Shown one piece after another: positions 24,321-43,007 of a stretch of 64,000 bases of DNA. Every line of letters begins with the position of its first letter. The stretch's first letter is position 1. The position numbers were made by a program, and so were the translations under genes. The stretch is from Apostichopus japonicus (taxonomy: Eukaryota > Echinodermata > Holothuroidea > Aspidochirotida > Stichopodidae): positions 13,806,611-13,870,610 of the forward strand of contig NC_092576.1 in the NCBI RefSeq assembly GCF_037975245.1. The letters are read 5' to 3'. The notes beneath the pieces were generated by a model. It saw only the letters and a list, made by a program, of their open reading frames with translations. It was not told the DNA's origin and ran no database searches.

Positions 24321-27275
24321 TCTTATCAGTACAAACTATTTTTTTTAATAAAAAAAATTGACAGTCTTCTGTTAATGTGATGCCCATATGGATCAATCTC
24401 AAATAATACTTAAAGTAAATTTCACAGGCTTTACTAGTCAGCTTATTTTTTCCATCAATTTATCATCATGATACATTGTAGTTATACATGATGCACATTG
24501 CAAACGTTGTACCATGGGTGATTCATTAAAATGTGTATGTCTGAATGTCAGTTCAATCTTCCTTCTTTCAGAGAATATATCCTTTTTACTCTAGCTTTTT
24601 CTTTTGTTGTTACGTGACTGTTCATTGCAATTTTTTCAAATTATTCATCAGAATTTACTTATTTTTCAACACACAATATTTACAAAACACATTTGTCTGC
24701 GAGTGTTTGGTTTATTTTCCCTTCTTCATAGTGGAATAAATACGCCACACTGGAATAAGAAAAGAGACTTTAAAAAGAAAGAAAAAGGGTTTAGAAAGTT
24801 GTTGAATAACAGTCAACACCAATTGACTGTTATTAGTCACAACATTCAACAAGATACTTACAAGTTTATACAATAGAAAAGCAGTAGAGATTCCTGTTGT
24901 TTTTATCATTAAAGTTACAACAGGTTGAAACAAATTTCATTCGAATTTGCTGAACTAACGGCGAAAAATCAAATATGTAATTTCGATAAAACCCAAAATA
25001 ATTAATACCCTATTGTAAGACATTTATTTTGGTTCTCGTTTGTTAATCATAAGTGTCTGCATGTGTTAATATGAGAGTCTGTCACTATAGCTAATAATCA
25101 CCAGTGTAGTTTTCTTCATTCTAAAATTTGAATTATTATATTGAATTTTATTGGATTATTGTAATAGAATGACCTAATGTTAATCTACATTTTTCATTGC
25201 AAAATTGTTATCTCTGGAGTTATTTTGCATTGTTCACTTCAGTTATTCAGCAAGGATTTCCTAAAAATATATGACATTTGCATTCAGTGTTGTAGCCATA
25301 GTTAACATCATTTTGCGTGAAAAAAATCACCTAATATTATGTCATACATTGATATTAGTTATCTCATGCATTCTGTGTTGTAGCCATCTTTGACCTCCTT
25401 TGCATAAATAACCAAGCATATGGTCAAACACTAGAATTCTTCATTTCATGCATTTTATGATGTAACCACCAGGTACTTCACTTAATGTTAAAGAAACAGC
25501 CTACTGGTACATATTGGAATTCTTCATTTCATGCATATGTGTTGTAGCTATCTTTGGTCACCTTCGCATGAAAAGAAATCACCAAACCTACTGTGAAAGT
25601 CAATATTGAGAGTGACTTAAAATATGATATAGTCACCATTTAAATGTAATTTGTTTATTTAAATGCATACTGAAAGTGCCTCTATGCTTGGTATGTTAAA
25701 GATAATGTATGCACATTTAACAGTACAGTTAATAATTGAAACGGATATAACTGTCTGAAAAAATTACCCTTTAAGCATTGTTGTCTTATCATTCCAAGTA
25801 GCTGGAGTACCACTCAGTCTAGCACACTTACACTAGGACTTTTATGGCCTGCACTGACAATCCCATGTTCAAAGACATTCACATATTTATGAAGGACAAA
25901 AGGCATTGTAGTCAAAGCCTAACTGGTCTTGTGAAGCCAGATTCACTGATAAAACATTTTACCATTAGGTTTGCAGGTTAAGGAAAGCAAACTGAAAGCT
26001 GAAAATTCAAGATAAAATAAAGAAAATTATATAAAAGACAGAAGGAAACAACTGAGGCTCATATTTCGCTATTTTGTGTTACTATAAGATTTCAAGGCCA
26101 GAATTCTGCCTAAATTAAAATATTATATTGATGCAATCCTCTGTTTCAGGTATTGTTTAAAGTGAATTGTCACAAATTGGTATTGTCCTATATGAATAAT
26201 AGACCCATTCATTAATGGTTCATCCACCTGTCCTACTTTTGGATATTTGTAAATTCGCAATTAAAAATATTATGTAGCATCTTGCCATTCCAAACGCTTT
26301 GCATTCAATCTTCTCGGAATACATCACACAAGTAAAACCCTTTGTGTACGTTAATAAAATGTGACAATTAAATAGCATGTAAAGTATGTCTTCATTTGTG
26401 TTTGTGCTTTTGTAATCGTATGTAGATTATGTAGGAAACCATACGAAACAAGATGGGCAATGTAGTAATCACTTTGCAGTACTATTCCCCATCCTTGACT
26501 TTTTTTTACATTTAGACCGGAGTGGAATGTGTTTTTTCAAAAGTTTTAAACACTTCTCCCCATTTGGAACAAGTACTTTCAGCTTCATTGTTTGTTTTCC
26601 ATGATTGAACCCTCTACTATAGGAGAAGGGCTGTAAAGTTGTCCAATTTACCTTGGCTTTGTACTTAAGGAGAGGTGTTATGTAACACCCTCCCTTTTAA
26701 GTGGCTGACCTGTCCATTGAGGTCAATTTAGAAGCAGTCCTGGATATTTCCCTTATACCATTTATAAACTAAATGAACCTACTGCAAAACATATTCCTCT
26801 CTCTCTTAATCGCTGCCCTTACATATCCGTCACCCCCGGTATGCAGTGAACCAATGTATCTGTTTTGCAAATAGGGGAAGGTACGAAGCCTGTCCACCCA
26901 TTAACAGTGTTTGATATTTAATTTACTAATGTTACCCAATCCCAAAACACCTTCCCCTATCTCTTCGATCTCTACTCTTACCCATTCTTCATCTCCTGGT
27001 ATGCAGACCAAATGCATAATCAAATTAAGAGCTACCTCCCGTATTATTTGCATAGTTTTGTTACTTAATATACAACTGAAATAGACTTTGAAAACATTGA
27101 TGCGATATCTGATGACGATAAATATATTGGTTAACATACACCCCACTTTTTGGACAGTGAAGCCTTTCCTGTTGTTTTTATGCAATCAGCCGGAGGGGGT
27201 TTTCGCCCTACTTTTTTCTGCGTGACCTTTGCCTTGTCGTAAAAGTTAGTATTCCTAAAGCATTAACTATAAGTT

Positions 27276-33994
<6,719 letters not shown>

Positions 33995-34508
33995 AATTTT
34001 TCTGCATAAGAAAATTTCTGGTTTGTTCAATTTCAAGGATGCTTATAAGTTAGATTATGCCAATAATGTTGTATATAGGATAAACTGCCCAGACTGTGAT
34101 TGCTTTCATGTCGGAGAAACCAATAGACGGCTTAAGGATAGATTCAAAGAACATCTGATGAGCTCTTTTGGTGGTCAGGAAGGCGCTATTAACCTTCATT
34201 GTACTGCGGACAAACATAATCTGCCTACTTTTGTTGACCATTGTGCCGCTATTGGTAACGAAACCCAGTGGTTCAGGAGGAAGATTAAAGAGAGTCTCCT
34301 AATAAAAGACTTAAATGCTGACTTAAATTTGCGGTTATATTGTGGATGGTCATTGAAAAAAAAACAGGAATGTAAGTTTAGTTTATGGAAAATACGTCTA
34401 CCCTACCTAACCCCATGCCTGGCAACCCCTCCCCTCTTCCATCTACTCCCCTTTCCCCTCGCACCATCACTAGGGAGCCAAAACTGGCCATGGCAAGGCA
34501 CTTACATA
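33995..34508 (+). pseudogene. Penelope-like element remnant: GIY-YIG endonuclease domain
   Basis: Penelope-like retroelements join a reverse transcriptase to a GIY-YIG nuclease. After the AT tract the plus strand encodes [12 protein letters not shown], then [18 protein letters not shown], the GIY-YIG core (here VVY and HVG) with the conserved arginine helix, then further domain sequence up to about 34360. The C-terminal end is low-complexity and probably frameshifted near 34370. No reverse transcriptase precedes it, so the copy is 5'-truncated at the AT tract. A hAT-type element is inserted at its 3' side. Confidence 0.8.
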
Positions 34509-35164
34509 CAAGGGCGGCGGAACCGGGGGGGCACAGGGGGCACGTGCCCCCCCCACTTTTCCTCAGGTTAAAAATGTGCCCTTTTTCTACATAAAAATTG
34601 AGGTGTCTCAAGTTAGCAAGAGGCCAGGGAACCAGAATGAACACTCGGGAAGGGCCGTTTCCAGCCATCTGAGGGGTTTGTAAAACCAAAAATTTTCTTG
34701 TATGCTCCGCGCCAACTGATGGTGGCGCTCCGCTCAGATAGTCGTGCATACAACTTTGCGAATCCTGGCTACGCCCCTGACTTTTAATGAATTTCTGTGG
34801 GTCAAACTCAAAGCTATTTCGAATGGAAACAAATTGTTAAGATATTGACAAGAAATAAACTCTAATTCGGAAGATTCCTACATTTTCAACTAGCATGATT
34901 TCACCTCATTTTGTCTCAAAAGAAAATTTGTTCCTTGTTTCCCAATTTGCACATTGGATATTGCAGTGCTAGTATGCATATTTTCCTTGAGGAGAGGGGG
35001 GGGGGGGGCGTTGATGGAGTAAATGTGTATACGCAAATAAGATAATACAATAAGAGTTATAAAGGGTACTAAATATAAGGCTGCATCAGTCCAATCGAAT
35101 TTCTGCAAAGTGCCCTTTGATGTCGGTGCCCCCCCCCCCATTAAAAGTGCTTCCGCCGCCCTTG
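34509..35164. mobile_element. Non-autonomous hAT-type DNA transposon, 656 bp, with 8-bp target duplication
   Basis: Termini CAAGGGCGGCGGAA (34509-34522) and its perfect inverse (35151-35164). The 8 bp CTTACATA flank both sides (34501-34508 and 35165-35172). G/C-runs lie just inside both ends. It carries an inverted copy of the GGAGCGCCACCAT repeat (34630-34745) shared with the 8036-9926 element. No transposase frame. Confidence 0.9.
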
Positions 35165-35172
35165 CTTACATA

Positions 35173-35953
35173 TAAAACGATTGTGTATTATCTAACTATG
35201 AACACGGAGAAGGTTAATACAGTGATAGATATCCATGCCTCCCACGTCATGAAGGTCAAGATAAAATGAGAGTGACAAATTATAAGAACGCCTCGTTTTA
35301 TTTCCATTTTCATAAGTAATTTCGCTTTTTTAATTACTTTTTACTTTTATCGTTAATGCTTTCCAACGAAATCAAGCAATGAAACATATAATGACGCCAT
35401 CCGACTCTGTATAGCTTAAGGCTGATCACTTATTTACAGACGATTTGTCGACAATTTGTGGTCATTTATCAGGCTCATTACAGCTTCAGATAATATCGTC
35501 AAAGCCACTCTGTCCTTTTAAAGCAACTGATCTTTTATTTTAAAGCAGAGTCATCATAAATATCCCGTTATATGGTCTTTAGCTCGAATATTTTACTCCA
35601 AATGTCTTGACAGGCCCAAACATGTAAAATTTTTAAAATCCGTCTTGACATATGATTAACAGGGGAAGGATAAATGGGGGAGGGGGTAAGGAGGGGTGTT
35701 ACCCAGGGTTTGTTGAAGCCGCCCCGTGTACGAGAGCCTTGAAACCAAGACAAATATTATCATTAAGGTTGTTACTAAGTACTTTTCAATTCTTTGTCAG
35801 GTTAAAATGGATTGGGTACACCCCAACCATATTTAATTGGTCATGTACAATTGCCTGACGATGGAGTGGTGACCACTCCAAAATATAGCAGTATGTCGTT
35901 GTTAAAAATATTCGATTATTTATCTTTTATATTATCAGTATGGTCCACTACTA

Positions 35954-36037
<84 letters not shown>

Positions 36038-37400
36038 AGAGGTGGAGGTGGGTGGCTGGGTGGAGAGAGAGAGGGGGGGGGGGGCGAGAGCATGTCGAGC
36101 CCAGAAGAGCTTGTCGTGGCATAGATACCCTAGCTGTGAAGATCAAGATAAAACAAATATAAACCTATTAAGCTTGCATATTTTTGAAGGTGCAACTGAT
36201 ATTGCCAAACACTAAAGTATCACGTATGCCTAGTTCAAAGTTTTAAGAAAAAATCTAGTAACGTTTTGCAGGTTTTCGGTAACCTCGTTGGAAATTGGTA
36301 GATCGAAGATGACGCGAAAAATAGCACTAGCATGCACAAAGTTCGTCTTGACAACGACACTGCAAGCATTGGTGCGAATTTGCGAGAAAACCAGGGCAAT
36401 ATAAAATAAAGCGTTGTGTCGGTCCGGTTCTTTGACAAATTTATGTAAACCGATTGTAAACCGGATATTTGGGCAACAAACGCTTCGTCCTTACTAAGAC
36501 TGGACAATACTGGATAGTCTAAATGCCTGTACTTTTGCAACTGGAAGAGCACTTCTGTCACGAACTTATACCGTGTAGAGTCAACAGAACCTGACATTAT
36601 GGAAATTTTATCCAATCGGATTTATAACTCCTTCAAACTTAACCATGGGCTTCGAGGAATAAGATCTCTGCAAAATGAACATACTTGCGAAGTTTGCACA
36701 AATAAGCTTTAAAGTTTTGACAGTTCCTGAGATCTTTTTTTGGTTCCCCAAGATGCATCATTCTCACCAATTCATGCAATACTGGTCTATTTAACATATC
36801 ATTGGATTTTTGTCACTCTATCAGTTCAAATGTTACATCAATTTGGCTGTTTGATATCATCCCGCTGATAGCAAAATTTAACCAGGTGCAGAAGGTTTTG
36901 TCGCATAAATGAGTATTTCGAACCTTTCACTGTTTTGCTTAATTTTCAATGTTTTATCAATAATAACAGTTTTTCTATTAACATTTAACTGTTTTCTATT
37001 AACGTGAATGGTATGTATATTGTGGTTGTGGTTTTCTAAGTTTAGCTCAGCTAAATGTGCAAAAGGTTTAGCTAAAATTGTTATTGCTCTTTATCCGTTT
37101 TATATAACTAATTGATATAACTATGTACAGCTTTTCTAGGATAACAGTTGCCGGATTACTATTTGAGCAATCGAGTGGAATAGAATACAATGCATCAATC
37201 ACTGTCGATTCCGAGCCATGTTTGAGTCCATTACACTCGACCCTGAGCCAAAATAAAAGTGTCTCGACTGTATGTGTAGCAACGAGGTTTCAGATGGCAT
37301 TCTGAAATAATAGACACAATAAGTTATTTCATACCGAACCAACGACAACTTCTATGTTTCAAGATTTGCATCGATTCTTGCCTTGTTTTGGCAGTTTCAG
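35173..37400. other. Stretch without a recognised gene
   Basis: Holds G-rich tracts (35670-35700, 36060-36085), an (AT)n tract (35956-36033) and an open minus-strand frame of about 112 codons from an internal ATG (36235-36597). I do not recognise this frame and treat it as doubtful. The end of the Penelope-like remnant may extend into the first 200 bp. Confidence 0.4.
35956..36033. repeat. (AT)n microsatellite
   Basis: About 78 bp of AT dinucleotides followed by a GA/G-rich tract. Confidence 0.95.
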
Positions 37401-37705
37401 AGACGATTGGCTGTAATTCTCTTCAGTGTCATGAATTAGGGGAGCCAGGAAGAATAGACTGTACGTTTGAAAATGATCTTTTTGGAATCTTTTGGTACAT
37501 TGGCACCAATACTCGAAATGAGTAACCAATTATTAACTACAAAAATTATGATAATGATTATGATAAAATTATGACGTAACTCAAGACGGCTGTCTTATTA
37601 TAAACGAAGTATCCGTGGTCCACGACTGCAACTTCACGGTTATAACGATGATGACGTCTGTTGATACAGACCCTACCTATAATTTTGTACGAATCATAGT
37701 TACTG
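37401..37705 (+). pseudogene. Ig-like domain exon 1 (broken)
   Basis: Starts after TTTCAG and ends at G|GTAAGT. Shows GRIDCTFENDLFGIFWYIG, the B-strand cysteine and C-strand tryptophan of an Ig fold, then a TAA stop near 37522. The second half reads QDGCLIINEVSVVHDCNFTV in another frame, so there is both a stop and a frameshift. Confidence 0.7.
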
Positions 37706-38119
37706 GTAAGTTTGTGTCACCGTTTCTTCATATCCTACTTATAGGGAAATGATTCCATCAAGCTCTCATATGCAAAATCAATTTGTTTTTGTATCAAACA
37801 AGGCAACCCATATTATTGAAAAATAGCATTACATTAAAGTAACTGAGACAACTTCAAAATAGTTTGTTTTCAGGACGTTTATATTTGAAAGCAACCATCT
37901 ATAACCAAATTTTCCATAGAAACAATTTTGCTTTCTTGCTAAAATGTTGCTTTCTCTGCACTATTCTTAATCATAACGTTGGTGTCATTCCTATAGTGAT
38001 ACCTATTTCGTACTAACGAAACAAAGCATATCAATGACGTTTTCATATAGTTTACTATGTTTCAATTGGTTATTATCATTAGCGTCTAATAATGTTTTAA
38101 ATATATTGTTTTTCTATAC

Positions 38120-38430
38120 ATTAGTGCTACCACGACAAAATAGACCGTTATCTCGCAATGTGGGAGGACTGGTGACTGCAATGTTAAGGGCAATCAAAAT
38201 GAAGAAATCAATAGCTATGTGTTTGAATGTCGTCCAGCTGTTTCACTCGAGTGGCTTGTCCGAACTATTGAGGGTGATACTACCCTCCAATTTGATATAA
38301 AAAAAAGTGATCGTTTAAAACGATTCCTTTACATCGCAAGGCTCGACAGTTGGCATAAAAACTGTTTCCCTTGAGATCTGTGTTGTTAGTTTGCAAGGCT
38401 GTGAATCCGCCACCCATACTGTAAGATACT
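38120..38430 (+). pseudogene. Ig-like domain exon 2 (broken)
   Basis: One frame reads YVFECRPAVSLEWLVRTIEG with the Ig cysteine and tryptophan spacing. A TAG lies just upstream near 38143 and the downstream half (SLEICVVSLQGC) is in another frame, so the exon is not functional as read. Confidence 0.55.
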
Positions 38431-38451
38431 GAATCTGCCATCTTGCTACAG

Positions 38452-38779
38452 AAGCTAGACAGTGATTCTTCTGCATTACGTAGCAAGCGCATTGTTAAAA
38501 GAGGAGCAGAGTTTAGTTTGGAATGCGCTTTAAAAAGATCGATATTCTTCACTTGGCAAGTGAAGCCATATGTTAGTAAAATGAAATATTTCGTTAAGGG
38601 TTTCTTAAAAGGAAACAACTTGACGACTTCTCATGCATATTATTACGATTACATCATTTCTCCAGATGGCACCCTCACATTTCTAATAGCGAAACATGAA
38701 TACGGGGGAGTGTACCGATGTCTTTCGGATGATGGACTTGGTACTGAAAATGTTTTCGAATATAATGTCACCATAATCG
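38452..38779 (+). pseudogene. Ig-like domain exon 3 (frame open)
   Basis: Best preserved Ig exon: acceptor TTGCTACAG, donor G|GTGAGT, frame open throughout. It shows AEFSLECALKRSIFFTW, then DGTLTFLIAKHEYGGVYRC, that is the two Ig cysteines, core tryptophan and the YxC motif. Confidence 0.8.
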
Positions 38780-39706
38780 GTGAGTATGTAGGTATAACAC
38801 TCTTCGAGCGTGCTGTAGGATTATCATATAAAGACTGCGTGTGACATTAACGGGATATAATCCAAATTACTAAAGCGGCGTCCAAATTTACCGCGAGAAG
38901 CCTATTCCTCACACCTACTGTGCCATGGGTCTTAATGTATTTATTATGACGTGATTACTATAATACTTTCGTTTCACATACAATACCACATTAATCTGAT
39001 TACGAGGAGTCTGGTTCATTTGCACTCTTAAAGGTTAAAAGGCTCATATCTCTAAGGCTGCAAATAAACCAGAGTCTTCAAGATACGGTAAATTGTCATA
39101 AGGCTCAAACTCCACGTTCATATCAGTACCAAAGCCAGGTACCAAAAGTGAAAGAGAAACTACGATTTATACAAATGCTTTATAGATAGATACTTGCTTG
39201 GCTTAAACCGAGATAAGTTAATGTAAACATGCAAGCAAATACTAGAAGGACAAACAATGCTACGTGATGATTAAGTGTGAACGACTTATGATTGCGATTT
39301 TACAAACTGTTTACAAGATATAGTATCGTTCAAAAAAGAATTGAAAATAATTTGTTCCATATCAATGTTGTCTATTGCCACTCTGTTATAAGCCGAACAG
39401 CTGTGAATAAAACTGTGATTACAAAAAGTCGTAAGGGTACGAACCTCAAATTAGCATAATGAACCAGCCCCTAAACATTTGATTAACTATTTTGGTTTAT
39501 ATTTAACGTCATGATTCGCCAGTGCACCACGTAAACAAGAAGAAATATATGACAAATGGTACATTTGAAATACAGTTTTCTAAACGTGAAGAAAAGGGTA
39601 GAAACTGTTTACACTAGCAGTTTTATTCGACTCATCGTGACTCGTTACAGCACTTCAGCAAATAGAGGTCTTCAGAAGTCAATAAAACTCACATAATTTT
39701 AAAGGA

Positions 39707-39938
39707 GTGTTAGCCCAGTGGTTTACACCGGTGCCTTTCAATCATAAGGTCCCCGGTTTGAGTCACTCCCAGATTAATCTATGTAGTCCAGTTGCAGAGT
39801 TGTTGACAATTAACAATTCATAATCATGGACGTTAAATATAATGTAAGAGACTGACTTCGGTCAGCTTGCGGCTTTGTTAAGACAATGGGGCTGCTTCGC
39901 GAGTTCCTGTTTGCAGGAGGATCTAATATACATACAAA
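39707..39938 (+). mobile_element. tRNA-derived SINE, family 2, copy 1
   Basis: A-box-like TAGCCCAGTGG (39711-39721) and a degenerate B-box GGTTTGAGTCA, then a body with GGACGTTAAAT and CTTCGGTCAGCTTGCGG, ending in GATCTAATATACATACA. Copies 2 and 3 share this body. It lies between Ig exons 3 and 4. Confidence 0.75.
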
Positions 39939-39984
39939 ACATCAATGCGTGATCACTAAAATTTAACATATTGCACATTTTCTA

Positions 39985-40325
39985 CTTTGCCACTCCATTG
40001 CCAAACTACCCAATTATCGAACGTTGCAATGGTGCAAGAAATTGTACTGTTCCAATACATGGTGGAGAAGTTCTAAAGTGTTCGGTGCATATGGCCAGAG
40101 GTACGACTGGAATAGCAGAAGTATCAGCAAACCTCGCCAATATTGTTTTCAGACCAAGGGATGACTGTCAAATGGTCCGGTGATTCTTATGATATTAATC
40201 AAGCTACTAAGATAAACTTATTCCATGCGAGTGAACAGTTTATTACGATTGGATGTTCTGTTACAGGACCAAACTCATCGTTTTTCGATATGCATTCAAC
40301 GACAAGTATTTTCATTTCGGATTGT
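39985..40325 (+). pseudogene. Ig-like domain exon 4 (frameshifted)
   Basis: First half reads GGEVLKCSVHMARG in one frame; second half reads MTVKWSGDSYDINQ and ITIGCSVTGPNSSFFD in another, giving cysteine, tryptophan and cysteine in Ig order but with a frameshift near 40150. The TTGTTTTCAG at 40143-40152 might instead be an acceptor starting the second half. Confidence 0.6.
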
Positions 40326-41477
40326 AAGCTATATATATTCATTTAAACCATTATCAAATATATATATGTTTAACATGCGGCTGGCTTGATGATAATGTCA
40401 CTGCGAGACATCAGTAAGGAGAGTGCTGTGCGCTCATCTCTTGGAAAGTTGTCGTGTATTCTGCAGAGAGGAGAGTTTGACTGGTTAGTCTCAGAGCCGA
40501 CGACTTGTGTGTAGGGTTTTAAAACAGGGACTCTGTTCTTTGGAGGCCTCCAAGAACTTTTCTTGTAGAAGGGTTCCCGTTCAGTTGGAGGATCATCTAG
40601 GAAAAACACACCAGTATCTCAATTCTTCACTAGTTGCCATCCACGCCAATGCAAGTCTGGAATTGCCTACAGTCAACCACTTCGTCTTCGTCGCATTTGC
40701 TCTAGCAATTCCTCTTTCATTCGCCATACAGATGCTTTGAAAAATACACCTTACTGTCAAGGGCCATAGTGCCAGAAGGGTGCGTGAAGCCATTCAGAGA
40801 GTCCGCTTCCTTTCCAGATCATCTACTTTGGCAGTGAAGAACAAAAAGGGACGAGATTGCGACAACAAGGTCCCCCTGGTTGTTACTTTCCACCCAAATC
40901 TTTCTCCTCTTCAGCAAATCACCTCTAACAACCACAACATTCTCCTCACTTCAAATAGACTCCAACGAGTTGTCCCTGAAAAACCCATCATCGCCTACAG
41001 ACGACCCAGCAACCTACGAGACCTTTGTTGTGCTGGCTGCTGTTCCACCTCTAACCTGTAAACTTACACCCATTCAGCATGGTACTTTCAAATGTGATCG
41101 TACTTCGAGATGCATCATCTGCAGCCACCACATCATACATCTGATCTCTTGTAGAGTTTGCAGCATCCAGTATTTTGGCGAGCCAAAACCAACCTCAAGA
41201 AGTGCATCTATGGTCACAGATCCACGTTTAACATCATGAAGACTGAGACCCTAGTTGGAAAACACTTTAACCTTTGCAACCATACTATTAACGACATGTC
41301 CTTACAGGAGATTGAATCCTTAGGTAGCCGTCCTGACCTAGTACGAATCAGCAGAGAGTGGCTGTGGATTCAACGCCTTCGAACCATTCAACCTCATGGG
41401 CTCAACATTCAGGAAGGACATGACTAACTTTTCTTTTGTCCCCTCCTTCTCCCCTTGTTCCCCCTCCCCATCACTAC

Positions 41478-41518
41478 TCTTCTCATCTTCTCTTCTCTTC
41501 TCTTCTCTTCTCTTCTCA
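41478..41518. repeat. (TCTTC)n simple repeat
   Basis: Pentameric pyrimidine repeat between the Penelope-like coding end and the nested SINE. Confidence 0.85.
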
Positions 41519-41520
41519 TA

Positions 41521-41720
41521 CAGGCGGAGTGTATAGCCTAGTGGTTAACGCCGGCGTCTCCCAGTCATGAGATCCCCGGTTCGATTCCCCGCCGACAGCA
41601 ATGTGTGTCGTCTGGCAAGGGTGTTGTTCAATAACAACTTCCTGACATGGACGTTAAATGGATGTGTGCCGAGATATTGGCTTCGGTCAGCTTGCGAGTC
41701 TATAAGCCTTCATGGCTTCT
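41521..41720 (+). mobile_element. tRNA-derived SINE, family 2, copy 2
   Basis: Well-preserved tRNA-like head: A-box TAGCCTAGTGG (41534-41544) and B-box GGTTCGATTCC (41579-41589), followed by GGACGTTAAAT and CTTCGGTCAGCTTGCG as in copies 1 and 3. Nested in the 3' part of a Penelope-like element. Confidence 0.85.
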
Positions 41721-43007
41721 TTCGCTTCCACCCTTTTTCTCCACACCTTTCTGTATTTGTCCTTCTCCAGTTTCTTCCCTAACCCATTTCCTTAATCCTC
41801 CCGTTGTCCCTCCTCTGTTTATCTCCTACCTCTCCTCTTCCCCTGTTGGTTTCTTTCTTTCTTCTCTCCATCCCTTGTCTACTAATCCCCTTACATCCAT
41901 CTGTATTGTGTTCACCATGATCATTAATCTGTCTGTATTCTGTGCGTGTTTTGGTACTTTCTGTTACTGTTACTTGTCATTTAGCCTTTGAGGAAGATCC
42001 TGCTAGGATCGAAACGTCAGGCCAACTTACTTTTACACATTCTCCTACACAGGCTCTCTAGTGGATAAGCAGTTTGCTTACAGTTTTATTTTATTTTGAT
42101 TACGCTCAGCATTAGTAAGTACTAGTTTAAGATCACGGAAATGTTGTGTTGATTCCAGTTTGTTGTTGTAATTAATGTATCACATCTTTAAATTGTTATT
42201 TTTCTTTAGGTTTATTCGATGACTGTTGACGAGAACTATTCAGCGGATCAGCAAAGAGGTAAATAAAACATGCAGCAACAACCGAACAAGTAGCATTTCA
42301 AACCAAATGATAAATGAATTTCCAAGCTAGGTGTAGCTTATTCTGTATATAAGAAACAGGTAAACGTGACAGATATGGTCATTAGAAGTTAAGGCGTAAC
42401 AAAGGTCAGTTACACATCCTTGAATTGTCCATTCATGCTAAATACTTACTTTAGATTCTTGAGGATATTAAACAGGAACTGAAACACACTTAATGTAGTT
42501 TCGGTAACAACATTGTTGAATATATGTCACTATCAATAGTCTTATTTCTTACCAGTATCCTCTCTTCCGCTGACAGAGAACAGGGAATGGTCAGCATAAT
42601 CATAGTTCTTAAGGGTAACTTCTTGAGAGTATTTGTAAATAATGATCACATGCTAGACATACATACCAGTAACAGTGTTGCCTTTGTCGTTCAAATAACT
42701 CTTCAGATGTCTTAAGATATCTTTTTTGACATGCGGCAAGCATGCACCAAGCCATGGCTTAAATTACTAAATTTACCCAATAAACGTTTGACATTTGTTG
42801 TTAAGTTTAACGATTGAAGACACGCAAACTTCCGTGGCATGTAACTGTAACGTTTAAGGGTAGTAGATGTAGTAACCAACTTTGCGTAAACAGGTGGGCA
42901 TTTTTTACCATTGTATTTAACAACTTTCCAAATTCCCAATAGAGTAGTAATTTAATGAGAAAGATAGGAAATTCACCTTGCCGTTTTGTGAAACTGTTTT
43001 ATTTCAG

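Larger units (their letters stand above)
40370..42080 (+). mobile_element. Penelope-like element with inverted 5' segment, inserted in the Ig/NACHT pseudogene
   Basis: The minus strand of 40370-40609 encodes an early reverse transcriptase segment (SWRPPKNRVPVL, RDERTALSLLMSRSDIIIKP). From about 40740 the plus strand encodes the linker and GIY-YIG part: REAIQRVRFLSRSSTLAVK, KVPLVVTFHPNLSP, KPIIAYRRPSNLRDL, GTFKCDRTSRCIICSHH, FNLCNHTINDMSLQEIESLG and the family's closing motif WLWIQRLRTIQPHGLN, ending near 41427. The 3' tail holds GATCCTGCTAGGATCGAAAC and CGTCAGG (about 41993-42023). The reverse transcriptase core is missing and the frames are broken. The inverted 5' part plus internal deletion resembles a twin-priming product. 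A SINE is nested at 41521-41720. Confidence 0.8.

Noticed and set aside
36235-36615. Minus-strand frame of about 126 codons
   Set aside because: No domain, no splice context and cysteine-poor mixed composition; cannot be separated from chance.
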